This document shows positions 24,854-33,039 of a stretch of DNA of 35,261 nt, one piece after another. Both the position numbers and the translations under genes were made by a program. Source of the stretch: Deltaproteobacteria bacterium (GTDB lineage Bacteria > Desulfobacterota > Desulfobaccia > Desulfobaccales > 0-14-0-80-60-11); assembly GCA_016874915.1 (NCBI GenBank), contig VGSW01000019.1, positions 1 through 35,261 on the forward strand, in the 5' to 3' direction. Each line of letters opens with the position of its first letter. The stretch's first letter is position 1. The notes below the pieces were generated by a model. It was not told where the DNA came from and made no database searches. It worked only from the letters and a program-made list of their open reading frames with translations.

Positions 24854-25840
24854 ATGACCAAAACTCTAGTAACCGGCGGCACCGGCTTTGTAGGCCGGGC
24901 GGTGGTGGAGGAGCTCCTGGCTGCGGGGCGGGAGGTCCGGGTCCTGGTGCGCCAGGACGACCATCCGGCCCTGAACGGCCTGGACGTGGAGGTGGCCAAG
25001 GGCGACCTCCGGGACCGGGACTCTCTGGCCCAGGCCTTGAAAGGCTGCGCCCGGGTCTTCCACGTGGCCGCGGACTACCGCCTCTGGGTGCCGGACCCGG
25101 AGGTCATGTACGCCATCAATGTCCAGGGCACCCAAAACCTCCTGGCTGAGGCCCATGCCCAGGGTGTAGAGCGATTTGTTTATACCAGTACAGTGGGGAC
25201 TTTGGGGAATCCTGGTGACGGCGTCCCGGGCGCCGAAGACACCCCTGTTACTTACTACGACATGGTGGGCCAGTACAAACGCACCAAATTCTCGGCGGAA
25301 CTCTCCGCGGTGCAGTACGCTAAACAGGGGCTGCCGGTGGTCATCCTCAACCCCAGCACCCCGGTGGGACCCTGGGACTACCGGCCTACGCCCACGGGCC
25401 AGATGATCGTGGATTTCCTGAAAGGCCGCATGCCCGCCTACCTGGAGACGGGCCTCAATATCGTGCACGTTAGGGACGTGGCCCGGGGCCACCTCCTGGC
25501 CGAGGAAAAAGGACGGGTGGGGGAGAAGTATATCCTGGGAAACGAAAACCTGAGCCTCTCCCAAATATTGCAGCTATTGGCAGAAGTCAGCGGCCGCCGG
25601 GCGCCCCGGGTTAGGCTCCCTTATTGGCCCATCCTGGCCATGGCCTGCGTCAACGAGGGCTGGGCTACTTACATCAGCCGTAAGCCGCCCCGCATGCCCT
25701 TGACCGCGGTGCGCATGGCCCGGAAATACATGTATTTCGATAACAGCAAAGCGGTGAAGGAATTGGGATTTACGGTGACCCCGGCGCGCCGGGCTTTGGA
25801 AGATGCGGTGGAGTGGTTTAGGGAGCGCGGTTATGTTTGA
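24854..25840 (+). CDS. hpnA: Hopanoid-associated sugar epimerase HpnA
   Basis: The 328-residue protein is an extended short-chain dehydrogenase/epimerase. The NAD(P) loop GGTGFVG is at 8-14, an active-site YKRTK (YxxxK) at about 139-143, and the substrate-domain NPSTPVGPWDYRPTPTG follows. This last stretch is typical of HpnA, which sits beside shc in many hopanoid clusters and is thought to act on sugar or side-chain precursors; its exact reaction is unsettled. A GTG three codons earlier (24845) is also in frame, but ATG 24854 gives the usual MTKTLVTGGTGFVG-type N-terminus. The stop is followed at once by a dispersed 9-mer repeat. Confidence 0.88.
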   Translation: MTKTLVTGGTGFVGRAVVEELLAAGREVRVLVRQDDHPALNGLDVEVAKGDLRDRDSLAQALKGCARVFHVAADYRLWVPDPEVMYAINVQGTQNLLAEAHAQGVERFVYTSTVGTLGNPGDGVPGAEDTPVTYYDMVGQYKRTKFSAELSAVQYAKQGLPVVILNPSTPVGPWDYRPTPTGQMIVDFLKGRMPAYLETGLNIVHVRDVARGHLLAEEKGRVGEKYILGNENLSLSQILQLLAEVSGRRAPRVRLPYWPILAMACVNEGWATYISRKPPRMPLTAVRMARKYMYFDNSKAVKELGFTVTPARRALEDAVEWFRERGYV

Positions 25841-25875
25841 TCCACAGATTACGCAGATTAACACCGATTATCTAA
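25841..25875 (+). repeat. Dispersed 9-mer repeat (ccacagattacgcagatta)
   Basis: A clean copy of the cacagatt-type unit (three 9-mer-like steps) starts one base after the hpnA stop, between hpnA and hpnH. Confidence 0.8.
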
Positions 25876-25897
25876 AATTCGAAACTAAGGTGGAACT

Positions 25898-26893
25898 TTG
25901 CGTTTCCCTTTAAGTCTCAGCTACGACCTGGGGCGCTATCTCACCAAGAAGCGTCTGAAGAAGGAAGAAAAATTCCCCCTGGTGCTCATGCTGGAGCCTA
26001 CCCACCAGTGCAACCTGGCCTGCGTGGGCTGCGGCCGCATCCAGGAGTACCGGGACACCCTGGGCCAATCCCTCACCCTGGAAGAGTGTTTGGCGGCCGT
26101 GGAGGAATGCGGCGCACCGGTGGTCACCATTACCGGCGGCGAACCCCTCATTTATCCCCCGGTCTTCGAGCTGGCCCAGGAGATGGTGCACCGCAAGAAG
26201 CACGTTTATCTCTGCACCAACGCCATCCTCTTAGAAAAGTCTCTTCCCCGGCTGCCCCGGTCTCCTCGCCTTACCTTGAGCGTCCACCTGGACGGCCTGG
26301 CCCCCACCCATGACGCCATCCTGGGCCGGCCGGGGTTATTCGATGTTGCCATCCGGGCCATCCAAGCCGCCAAGGACCAGGGCTTCCGGGTCTGCACCAA
26401 CACCACCGTTTACCAGGAGACCGACCCAGAGGAGCTCAAGGCCCTGTTCGCCCTGCTCACCCGGTTGGGGGTGGACGGCCTCCTGGTGTCCCCGGCCTAC
26501 AGCTTTGACGGGGTGAACCCGGAGCTGTTCCTCAGCCGGGAGGAGATCAAGGACAAGTTTACCCGGCTGACCCAAAAGGACGCCCGGAAATTCAAATATT
26601 TCAGCACGCCGCTGTACTTCAGTTTCCTCCGGGGGGAGCGGCACTACGACTGCACCCCCTGGGCCAACCCCACCCGCAACCCCCGGGGCTGGCGGGCGCC
26701 CTGCTACCAGATCGTGGACACCCATTACCCCACCTTTGAGGAGATGATGGAGAGCACCCCGTGGGAAAATTACGGGGTGGGACGGGACCCCCGCTGCGCC
26801 CAATGCATGATGCATTCGGGTTTTGAGCCGTCCGTGGTCCGCCACCTGGGGCTTAGGGACTTGTGGTGCATGCTGCGGTGGAACTTTTCTTAA
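25898..26893 (+). CDS. hpnH: Adenosyl-hopene transferase HpnH (radical SAM)
   Basis: The 331-residue radical SAM enzyme joins the 5'-deoxyadenosyl group to diploptene, the step that opens the C35 hopanoid series. The cluster motif is C38-x3-C42-x2-C45 (CNLACVGC). A SAM-binding TITGGEP follows, and the C-terminal half has further cysteines (RAPCYQIVD, CAQCMMHSGFEPSVV) typical of HpnH. Translation starts at TTG 25898 behind AAGGTGGAA. The hpnG nucleosidase that usually releases the adenine is not in the window. The stop codon overlaps a dispersed repeat. Confidence 0.93.
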   Translation: MRFPLSLSYDLGRYLTKKRLKKEEKFPLVLMLEPTHQCNLACVGCGRIQEYRDTLGQSLTLEECLAAVEECGAPVVTITGGEPLIYPPVFELAQEMVHRKKHVYLCTNAILLEKSLPRLPRSPRLTLSVHLDGLAPTHDAILGRPGLFDVAIRAIQAAKDQGFRVCTNTTVYQETDPEELKALFALLTRLGVDGLLVSPAYSFDGVNPELFLSREEIKDKFTRLTQKDARKFKYFSTPLYFSFLRGERHYDCTPWANPTRNPRGWRAPCYQIVDTHYPTFEEMMESTPWENYGVGRDPRCAQCMMHSGFEPSVVRHLGLRDLWCMLRWNFS

Positions 26894-26922
26894 CCACAGA
26901 GGCACAGAGGACACACAGAGTT
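26891..26922 (+). repeat. Dispersed 9-mer repeat (ccacagagg family)
   Basis: Three units (ccacagagg, cacagagga, cacacagag) start on the hpnH stop codon and end 2 bases before the next ATG, so the repeat occupies that gene's ribosome-binding region. A related opposed pair lies at 29500-29605. Confidence 0.8.
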
Positions 26923-26924
26923 AA

Positions 26925-28589
26925 ATGAACAACTCTGCCCCGGACCGCTGGCTCAATGGCTGGACCCTGTGTCTGGCGTGCCTGGCCGTTTATGCCCCCC
27001 TGTTCTGGCAGATTCCCCTGTCCCGGAGCGAGGGCATGTACGCCCTCATCCCCATGGAGATGCTGGCTTCGGGGTCCTGGCTCACTCCCACTCTGAATGG
27101 GGCCCCATATCTGGACAAGCCTCCCCTGCTCTACTGGCTCAACCTTATAGGTTACAAGATTTTTGGAGTATCGGACTGGAGCGCCCGCCTGCCCACCCTG
27201 GGGCTTTCGGTTCTGGAAGTCTGGCTCACCTATCTCATCGGGAGGCGGCTGCTGGGTGTCAGAGCCGCCTGGCTGGGGGGGGTGGTGCTGCTGAGTTCCG
27301 TGGGGTTCTGCGCTCTCCACCTCCAGTTGCTCACGGACCACATCATTACCGTGTCCATGGCCGCGTCCCTTTATTTCATGATGCGCTGGAAGGACGAGCC
27401 GGCCTTTAAGTGGGCCGTCCTCTTTTTCCTGGGCCTGGTGGCCGGCTTCCTGAGCAAGTCCTTTATCGGCGCGGGTTTTCCCGTGCTCATCTGCCTGCTG
27501 TACGCCCTGTCGCTCCGTCAGCCCCGGCTTCTCTCCCTGATCTTTTCCCCCAAGGGGCTGGCCCTGGCCATCCTGTTGATAGTCCCCTGGTTCGTGGGGG
27601 TGGAAAAGGCCCATCCGGGGTTTTTGAAGCATCAGATCATCAACGAGCAGTTTCTCCGCTTCTTCGGCCAGCGCCAGCCCGCGGACATCATCCCATTTTC
27701 TCTCTGGGGGTTCTGGGTCTTTCTGCTCATCTGGCTCATGCCGTGGACGGTGCTGCTCCCCGAAGCCCTAATAAAATTCTGGCGTCAAACCCGGGGTGAT
27801 AACCAAGAGGCCCGGCTCTTGCTCATCTGGGCCGGGGTCATCCTGGGCTTTTTTACGCTCTCGGCCAGCCGCATTGAATATTACTCCATGCCGGCCTTGC
27901 CGCCCCTGGCCCTGGTGGTGGGATGGCGCCTGGAGCGCTACCTGGCCTCTTCCCAGGACCGCCGCCCCTACTGGGCGCTGTTGGCGGTCGCGGTGGTGGG
28001 AATGTTCGTCGTGGTGCTGCTGCCCCATCTGGAGGCCCTGTGCGTCGGCAACCGTCGGGAATTCATCGGCATGGCGCCGATGATCCTGCCGTTGGCTAAA
28101 CCGGCCTCTTTTATTTTGCCCGGCCTGGCCTTAGGGGGGGTGATCTTCGGCCGGCGCCGGCCCTGGGTGGTGGTCACCTGCTTCAGCGCCCTGGCCCTGG
28201 TGGTTGCTTTTTTCACATTCATATCCCTCTATATTCTCTCCCCCCATTTGAGCGATAAGGCCCCCGCGGAATATCTCCGGGATAACGCCGGCCCCCAGGA
28301 CGTCATCGTCATGGAGCGCATCGAGGAATTCGAATTGGGCGCCTCCCTGGTCTTTTATTCCGGGCGCCGCCTCCTCATGGTGCAGCGGGACGGCCTGCCC
28401 CAGTTTCCTTACCCGGTGGCCCCGCAGGACAACTACCTGATTTCCCCGAGCCGGCTCAAAGAGCTGTGGCACAGTTCCGCCCGGGTCTTTCTGCTCATCG
28501 ATGACGCGGTCCCGGCGGAGCCTTACCTGGAAGAGGCCGCGACTGTCCTGCGTATTCCCAGCAAGCGGCTTCTGGTCAACCGGCCGTAA
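26925..28589 (+). CDS. Family-39-type membrane glycosyltransferase (ArnT/PMT-like)
   Basis: The 554-residue protein has about 11-12 hydrophobic helices and a soluble C-terminal domain, the layout of GT-C enzymes that use polyprenyl-phosphate sugars on the outer face of the inner membrane. The N-terminal loop reads SRSEGMYALIPMEMLASGSW. ArnT-type enzymes have an Asp-Glu at the SE position, so the putative catalytic Asp seems to be Ser here. A PYLDKPPLLYWL segment matches the family. Its place right after hpnH suggests that it may glycosylate a hopanoid or lipid A (inference). Substrate is not identifiable from sequence. Confidence 0.82.
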   Translation: MNNSAPDRWLNGWTLCLACLAVYAPLFWQIPLSRSEGMYALIPMEMLASGSWLTPTLNGAPYLDKPPLLYWLNLIGYKIFGVSDWSARLPTLGLSVLEVWLTYLIGRRLLGVRAAWLGGVVLLSSVGFCALHLQLLTDHIITVSMAASLYFMMRWKDEPAFKWAVLFFLGLVAGFLSKSFIGAGFPVLICLLYALSLRQPRLLSLIFSPKGLALAILLIVPWFVGVEKAHPGFLKHQIINEQFLRFFGQRQPADIIPFSLWGFWVFLLIWLMPWTVLLPEALIKFWRQTRGDNQEARLLLIWAGVILGFFTLSASRIEYYSMPALPPLALVVGWRLERYLASSQDRRPYWALLAVAVVGMFVVVLLPHLEALCVGNRREFIGMAPMILPLAKPASFILPGLALGGVIFGRRRPWVVVTCFSALALVVAFFTFISLYILSPHLSDKAPAEYLRDNAGPQDVIVMERIEEFELGASLVFYSGRRLLMVQRDGLPQFPYPVAPQDNYLISPSRLKELWHSSARVFLLIDDAVPAEPYLEEAATVLRIPSKRLLVNRP

Positions 28590-28611
28590 TCCTTGAACGT
28601 GTGTTAAATCT

Positions 28612-28719
28612 TCATGCCAAGACACTAAAGCGCCAAGATTCTGCCAGGGAAAATATACCGGGGAGACGGGGGACCGAAGACCGGAAAAAAACCCGGTCTC
28701 CGGTCCTCGGTCTCCGGTC
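28612..28719. repeat. Octamer arm (cgccaag) and heptamer (cggtctc) inverted pair
   Basis: A degraded atgccaagacactaaagcgc arm at about 28613-28638 is followed by opposed cggtctc/cggtcct heptamer tracts (about 28660-28684 and 28693-28719). The same heptamer recurs at 32887-32949. Confidence 0.75.
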
Positions 28720-28787
28720 AAACTTTCCCCAGCCTGCCGCTTTTATTCCCGAGGAAAATTGGTATTATAAAAGAAGTCGATTCCACC

Positions 28788-29483
28788 ATGATCCCGCTAC
28801 GCGACAATATTCCGTCCTTTCGCCGCCCTTACGTCAATTTCGTCATCATCGGGGTGACGGCCTTGTTCTTCCTGTGGGAACTATCTCTAGGGCAACTTCT
28901 CCCCCGGGCCATTGAAATCCTGGGGTTTGTGCCCGGCCGTTTCCTTCAGTTTTTATGGAGCGGCCAGGTTTCCCTGAGCGTCACCTTTTTTCCTCTCCTG
29001 ACCTCCATCTTTCTCCACGGCGGCTGGCTCCACCTCCTGGGCAACCTGTGGTTTCTTTACATCTTCGGAGACAACGTGGAGGACGTGCTGGGGCACTGGA
29101 GATACCTGGCGCTTTACCTGCTTTCGGGGGTGGGGGCCAATCTCATTTACCTCCTGTTCTCTCCCTATTCCCGGATCCCCCTGGTGGGAGCCAGCGGCGC
29201 CATTGCCGGGGTGATGGGGGCTTATTTCGTTCTCTTTCCCGGGGCCCGGGTCTTTACCTTGGTGCCTATTTTTATTTTGGTCACTTTCATGGAAATCCCG
29301 GCTTACATCTTCCTGGGCTTTTGGTTTGTCATGCAATTCCTCTTCGGCGCCTTTTCCACGGTGGGGCCGCAGCAAGCCGGCGGGGTGGCCTGGTGGGCCC
29401 ACGTGGGCGGATTCCTGGTGGGTATTTTGCTTCTCTTGATCATGGAGCCGGGTCTGGTGAAGCGGCGCTTTCGCGGATGGTGA
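28788..29483 (+). CDS. Rhomboid-family intramembrane serine protease
   Basis: The 231-residue protein has about six membrane helices with the rhomboid signatures: HGGWLHLLGN (H77, H82, N86), the catalytic GASG with Ser136, and the catalytic His205 in HVGGFLVG. These form the Ser-His dyad that cuts single-pass membrane proteins within the bilayer. The ATG at 28788 lacks a strong Shine-Dalgarno site. It is followed by a repeat and then B12/radical SAM paralog 2. Its substrate is unknown, and no functional link to the hopanoid genes is evident beyond position. Confidence 0.92.
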   Translation: MIPLRDNIPSFRRPYVNFVIIGVTALFFLWELSLGQLLPRAIEILGFVPGRFLQFLWSGQVSLSVTFFPLLTSIFLHGGWLHLLGNLWFLYIFGDNVEDVLGHWRYLALYLLSGVGANLIYLLFSPYSRIPLVGASGAIAGVMGAYFVLFPGARVFTLVPIFILVTFMEIPAYIFLGFWFVMQFLFGAFSTVGPQQAGGVAWWAHVGGFLVGILLLLIMEPGLVKRRFRGW

Positions 29484-29499
29484 GGCGCTGAAATGATTT

Positions 29500-29605
29500 T
29501 TAACCACGAAGACACGGAAAATCTAGAACAGGCGCCCCCGCCTGTTCAAACACTGCCGAGGGCGGCTGCGCTACATTTTTTGTGCCTCTGTGGTGCAAAA
29601 TTTGA
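29500..29605. repeat. Nested inverted repeat: ccac-rich arms around a 9-bp hairpin
   Basis: Arms at 29500-29520 (taaccacgaagacacgg type) and about 29576-29597 (tgtgcctctgtggtgc) are opposed with several mismatches. The core is a perfect 9-bp stem with a 4-base loop (29526-29547; gaacaggcg/cgcctgttc). Confidence 0.8.
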
Positions 29606-29617
29606 GGTAATAAGCCT

Positions 29618-30925
29618 TTGAAAGTCCTGCTCATTCAACCCTCCCGCTACCGCCGGAACGGGCGCCTGGATAAACGGAAAAAGCGCTGGCTGCTGGGCAT
29701 GACCTTGCCTTACGTGGCCGCGCTGACGCCTCCGGACATCCCGGTGCAAATCAAAGACGATCTGCTGGAGGAGATCACTTTTCAGGAAGACTGCAACCTG
29801 GTGGGCATTTCCTTCATGTCCCACCAGGCCCCCCGGGCCTATGAGCTGGCCGCGGGGTTCCGCCGCCGGGGAGTCAAGGTGGTCATGGGCGGCTTCCACG
29901 TCACCCTGGCCCCCGAGGAGGCCCAGCAGCACGCCGACGCCCTGGTCCTGGGGGAAGCGGAAGAGACCTGGCCCCGACTCTTGCAAGATTTTCAGGCCGG
30001 AAGCCTCCAGCCCCGGTACCAGGCGGAGAAGCTTTCGGATTTGAAGGGGCTGCCGGTGCCCCGATACGACCTCCTGGACCTGAAAAAATACAAACTCTTG
30101 AACATCCCGGCCCAGACCACCCGGGGCTGTCCCTGGGCCTGCAATTACTGCGAAGTCACCCAGGTGTACGGCGGCCGCTTCCGCCACCGGCCGGTGGACG
30201 AAGTGCTCCATGAAATCCAGGAGATCGGGCGCCTCACCGGCAGCCAGTTCATCTATTTCGTGGACGACAATTTCGTGGCCAACCGCCGCCACGCCATGGA
30301 GATCATGGAGCGCCTCATCCCTTTGGGACTGGTTTATGGATGCCTGGCCACCACCAGCGTGGGGGATGACCTGGAAGTCCTGGATCTCATGGCCCGGAGC
30401 GGCTGCATGCACGTCAACATCGGCATGGAGAGCATCAGCCCGGACAGCCTCAAATCCATCAATAAGAAGCAAAACAAAATCAAGGACTACGAGCGCCAGT
30501 TCAAGGCCCTGGAGAAGCGGGGCATCGGCTACTCGGTGAACGTCATGTTCGGTCTGGACGGCGACCGGCCGGACATCTTCGACAGCACCGTGGACTTTCT
30601 CATCCGCATCAAGGCCCCGGTGTCCTTTATGTTCATTCTGTCCCCCCGGGTGGGCACCAAGGTGCGGGAGCAGTTGATGAACGAAGGCCGCATCTATGAC
30701 CATGACTGGACCAAATACTGCGGCTTCCAGGTGGTGTACCGGCCCCGGCACATGACCCCCAAGCAGTTGGAAGACGAGTATTGGCGGGCCAACCGCCGGT
30801 TTTATTCTCTGTCTTCCATGCTGCGGCGCCTGACCCCGCGCCTTTACACCCTGCACATGCTGCCCTTCAACCTGATCTTCGCCTGGTGCGTCCGCCATAG
30901 GGTCCATCCGCTGGATAATTATTAA
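29618..30925 (+). CDS. B12-binding-domain radical SAM protein (paralog 2)
   Basis: The 435-residue protein has a cobalamin-type N-terminal domain (VMGGFHVTLAPEEA; LVLGEAE) and a radical SAM core with Cys171, Cys175 and Cys178 (GCPWACNYC). These are the same residue numbers as in the paralog at 4801. Both also share an N-terminal RWLLGMTLPY.. / RWLLGITLPY.. stretch. Translation starts at TTG 29618, with GAGG about 9 bases upstream. It is not an obvious HpnP, HpnR or HpnJ. Position just past the hopanoid genes makes a lipid-modifying role plausible, but this is inference. Its stop overlaps a dispersed repeat. Confidence 0.87.
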   Translation: MKVLLIQPSRYRRNGRLDKRKKRWLLGMTLPYVAALTPPDIPVQIKDDLLEEITFQEDCNLVGISFMSHQAPRAYELAAGFRRRGVKVVMGGFHVTLAPEEAQQHADALVLGEAEETWPRLLQDFQAGSLQPRYQAEKLSDLKGLPVPRYDLLDLKKYKLLNIPAQTTRGCPWACNYCEVTQVYGGRFRHRPVDEVLHEIQEIGRLTGSQFIYFVDDNFVANRRHAMEIMERLIPLGLVYGCLATTSVGDDLEVLDLMARSGCMHVNIGMESISPDSLKSINKKQNKIKDYERQFKALEKRGIGYSVNVMFGLDGDRPDIFDSTVDFLIRIKAPVSFMFILSPRVGTKVREQLMNEGRIYDHDWTKYCGFQVVYRPRHMTPKQLEDEYWRANRRFYSLSSMLRRLTPRLYTLHMLPFNLIFAWCVRHRVHPLDNY

Positions 30926-30955
30926 TCTGTGCCAATCTGCGTAATCTGTGGATTA
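30923..30955 (+). repeat. Dispersed 9-mer repeat (taatctgtg family)
   Basis: Three units (taatctgtg, ccaatctgc, gtaatctgtgg) begin exactly on the stop codon of paralog 2 and lead to the TTG start of the TPR protein. Confidence 0.8.
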
Positions 30956-30968
30956 AGGAGATGAAGGT

Positions 30969-31715
30969 TTGTCTAAAATTTCATATTTGCTAATAACGCT
31001 ACTGTTAACCCTGGCCGCGATCCCCTTCCCGGCCCTGGGCCAGGAAGTCCAGGAGAATGAAATCTCCCCCCAGGCCCGGAGTCAGTTCCAGAAGGGCGAG
31101 CGCCTGGCCCGAGATAACCGTCTGGACGATGCCGTCCGGGCCTTCAAGGAAGCCATCCGCCTCCAGCCGGACTATGCCGAGGCCCACCATCACCTGGGGC
31201 TGGCGTATGCCCGGCGCCAGCAGTACCAGGACGCGGTGAAGGAGTTTAAGGAGACCATCCGCCTCCAGCCCCAATGGAGCCAGGCCCATGAGAACCTGGG
31301 CGTGGCTTATATCAAGTTGGGGCTTTGGGAGGACGCCCGCCAGGCCTTCCAGCAAACGGTGGGCCTCCATCCCCAGAACGCCGAGGCCCACTACCATCTG
31401 GGGCTGGCCCTGGGTAAATTGGGACGCCACCAGGAGGCCCGGGACGCCTTTCGTCAGGCCGTCAAGCTCCAGCCTGATCTGGCCAAGGCTCATAAAAATT
31501 TGGGGATGGCTTATATGAAGCTGGAGCAGTGGAAGGACGCGGGGCAGGCCTTCCAGGAAGCGGTGCGCCTCAAGCCCGGCGACGCCGAAGCCCACCTGGG
31601 GCTCTGCGCCTATTACGCGCAGATGGGAGATAAGGACGCCGCGGCCCGGGAATACCGGACCCTCCAGTCTCTCGATAAGAAGCTGGCCCAAAAATTCGCC
31701 GATTTATTGAAATAA
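30969..31715 (+). CDS. Exported TPR-repeat protein
   Basis: The 248-residue protein has a signal peptide (about 1-24, ending ALG-QE) and six tandem 34-residue TPR units from about 35 to the end, with the usual alternating hydrophobic pattern (AHxHLGLAY..., AVRAF, LQPD). TPR proteins are scaffolds that gather partners, here probably in the periplasm. The repeats are nearly periodic at the DNA level (102 bp). Translation starts at TTG 30969 behind GGAG. It follows the B12/radical SAM gene by 43 bases. The partner is unknown. Confidence 0.85.
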   Translation: MSKISYLLITLLLTLAAIPFPALGQEVQENEISPQARSQFQKGERLARDNRLDDAVRAFKEAIRLQPDYAEAHHHLGLAYARRQQYQDAVKEFKETIRLQPQWSQAHENLGVAYIKLGLWEDARQAFQQTVGLHPQNAEAHYHLGLALGKLGRHQEARDAFRQAVKLQPDLAKAHKNLGMAYMKLEQWKDAGQAFQEAVRLKPGDAEAHLGLCAYYAQMGDKDAAAREYRTLQSLDKKLAQKFADLLK

Positions 31716-31755
31716 TCTGTACTTATCCGCGTTAATCCGCGTTCATCTGCGGTTA
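31713..31755 (+). repeat. Dispersed 9-mer repeat (taatctgta / gttaatccgc)
   Basis: Units taatctgta, cttatccgc, gttaatccgc, gttcatctgc begin on the TPR stop codon and run to 10 bases before the next ATG, again replacing a normal ribosome-binding site. Confidence 0.75.
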
Positions 31756-31764
31756 AATATTTTT

Positions 31765-32847
31765 ATGGCTTCCGCAAGATTCCAATCCCTTATCCGCCAG
31801 GTGCGGGAAAACTGCCACATCGCCAGCGCCGGGCAGGCGGGGCAGTACTCTTTATGCGGGCTGATACTTCGCCTGCGGGCCATGTACAAGTGGGAGCATG
31901 GCCTGCCTCCCTGGCGGGAGCCGGACCCGGAGATGGTCCTGACCTGGGTGGAGGGCCGGGAGCGCCATTGGGAAAACCTGGAAGACCGCGCCTGGCAGCC
32001 CCTAATTTGGGACGGCGTCCATTTCGACCCTTTTGGGGTAGCGGAACTAAACGAACGCCTCATTCCCCAGGGACTGGCTTATGGGGCCGGACTGGCCCGG
32101 GGGCTGGCCCCCACCTTTTTCCTGGGGGAACTGGCCCAGGTGCGGCGCCAGGGTGAGGTCACCATCCTGGTCTTGGACCAAGAGTTGGCCCGGGACCTGG
32201 ACGGCACCCCGGCCTTGTGCCAGGGGACCCTGATTTACGCCCGCAAACAGGCTTTGGCTTTTTTCCTCTGGGACCGCCTTTCGGACCCGGTGCAGCAGAA
32301 CAACCGTTTCCTGAAGATCGCCCTGGAAGCTTGCGGCCTGCCGCTTGCCAGGCTGCTTCAGAACCCTGACCGCCACCTGGCGGAACTGGTGGCCCTTTTG
32401 GAGGCGGAACTGGAAGCCGTCATTCACCATGAAATAGGGGAGGCCCTGGAGCCCAGCCTGAAAACCGCATTTCCCTTTATCCTGGAACATTTTCCCCAGA
32501 CCCGGGCGGAGAACTGGATTCGGGGTCTCAAGGACGTCCTGGCGGAAGTGAACGAATGGGGCCGGCTGGCCTATCTCATCCGGGAACGGGCCTGGCCCTC
32601 CCTGGCCATGATGCTGGCCCTGCGCCCCGGACTCTATTCGCTCCTCCTGCCGGAATTGGAACCGGCCTTTTGGGAACTTGAGGCCACGGGCGACTGGGAG
32701 GTCCTGGATATGGCCCGGAGAACCGCCCTGGGCCGCCTGCGGGAGGTGGCCGCGGACCTGAACGACCTGCTGGCCGGATACGGAATCCCTTCCCCGGAAA
32801 CCCTGATAGCCATCCAGGAACGGTATATCACTCCTTTGGGGTTTTAA
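31765..32847 (+). CDS. Conserved-looking protein of unknown function
   Basis: I do not recognise a named function for this 360-residue protein. It starts MASARFQSLIRQVREN and is soluble and mainly helical, with no signal peptide or membrane helix. A C-terminal part (about 210-355) is rich in Leu, Glu and Arg. Three or four cysteines are scattered without a motif. It may belong to an uncharacterised family seen in Syntrophobacter relatives, but I cannot verify that. The ATG at 31765 follows a repeat that leaves no clear Shine-Dalgarno site. It ends just before another repeat tract. Confidence 0.65.
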   Translation: MASARFQSLIRQVRENCHIASAGQAGQYSLCGLILRLRAMYKWEHGLPPWREPDPEMVLTWVEGRERHWENLEDRAWQPLIWDGVHFDPFGVAELNERLIPQGLAYGAGLARGLAPTFFLGELAQVRRQGEVTILVLDQELARDLDGTPALCQGTLIYARKQALAFFLWDRLSDPVQQNNRFLKIALEACGLPLARLLQNPDRHLAELVALLEAELEAVIHHEIGEALEPSLKTAFPFILEHFPQTRAENWIRGLKDVLAEVNEWGRLAYLIRERAWPSLAMMLALRPGLYSLLLPELEPAFWELEATGDWEVLDMARRTALGRLREVAADLNDLLAGYGIPSPETLIAIQERYITPLGF

Positions 32848-32849
32848 TA

Positions 32850-32949
<100 letters not shown>

Positions 32950-32967
32950 TTCCCCCACACCTCTCAA

Positions 32968-32996
32968 TTGCTTTTTTCCCCCTCTGCGGCTATAAT
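32968..32996 (+). promoter_or_regulatory. Likely guaA promoter
   Basis: An exact TATAAT (32991-32996) lies 17 bases after a weak -35 (TTGCTT, 32968-32973), 43 bases before the start. No purine box or guanine riboswitch was recognised. Confidence 0.45.
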
Positions 32997-33039
32997 TATT
33001 TAAGTTTCTGATAAAAATTGGGAAAACTGCGTCCGCCTT

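Noticed and set aside
26925-28589. Naming the glycosyltransferase arnT
   Set aside because: The layout fits, but the catalytic Asp is not seen and no other aminoarabinose genes are near.
29546-30907. Long minus-strand frame opposite the radical SAM gene
   Set aside because: It mirrors the codon pattern of the real gene on the plus strand, is rich in His, Gly and Pro, and matches no family; similar shadows lie opposite 4801-6114, 19999-22422 and 31765-34587.
29618-30925. Calling the radical SAM paralog HpnP, HpnR or HpnJ
   Set aside because: Its N-terminus and length do not match those families as I know them; only the general B12/radical SAM class is supported.
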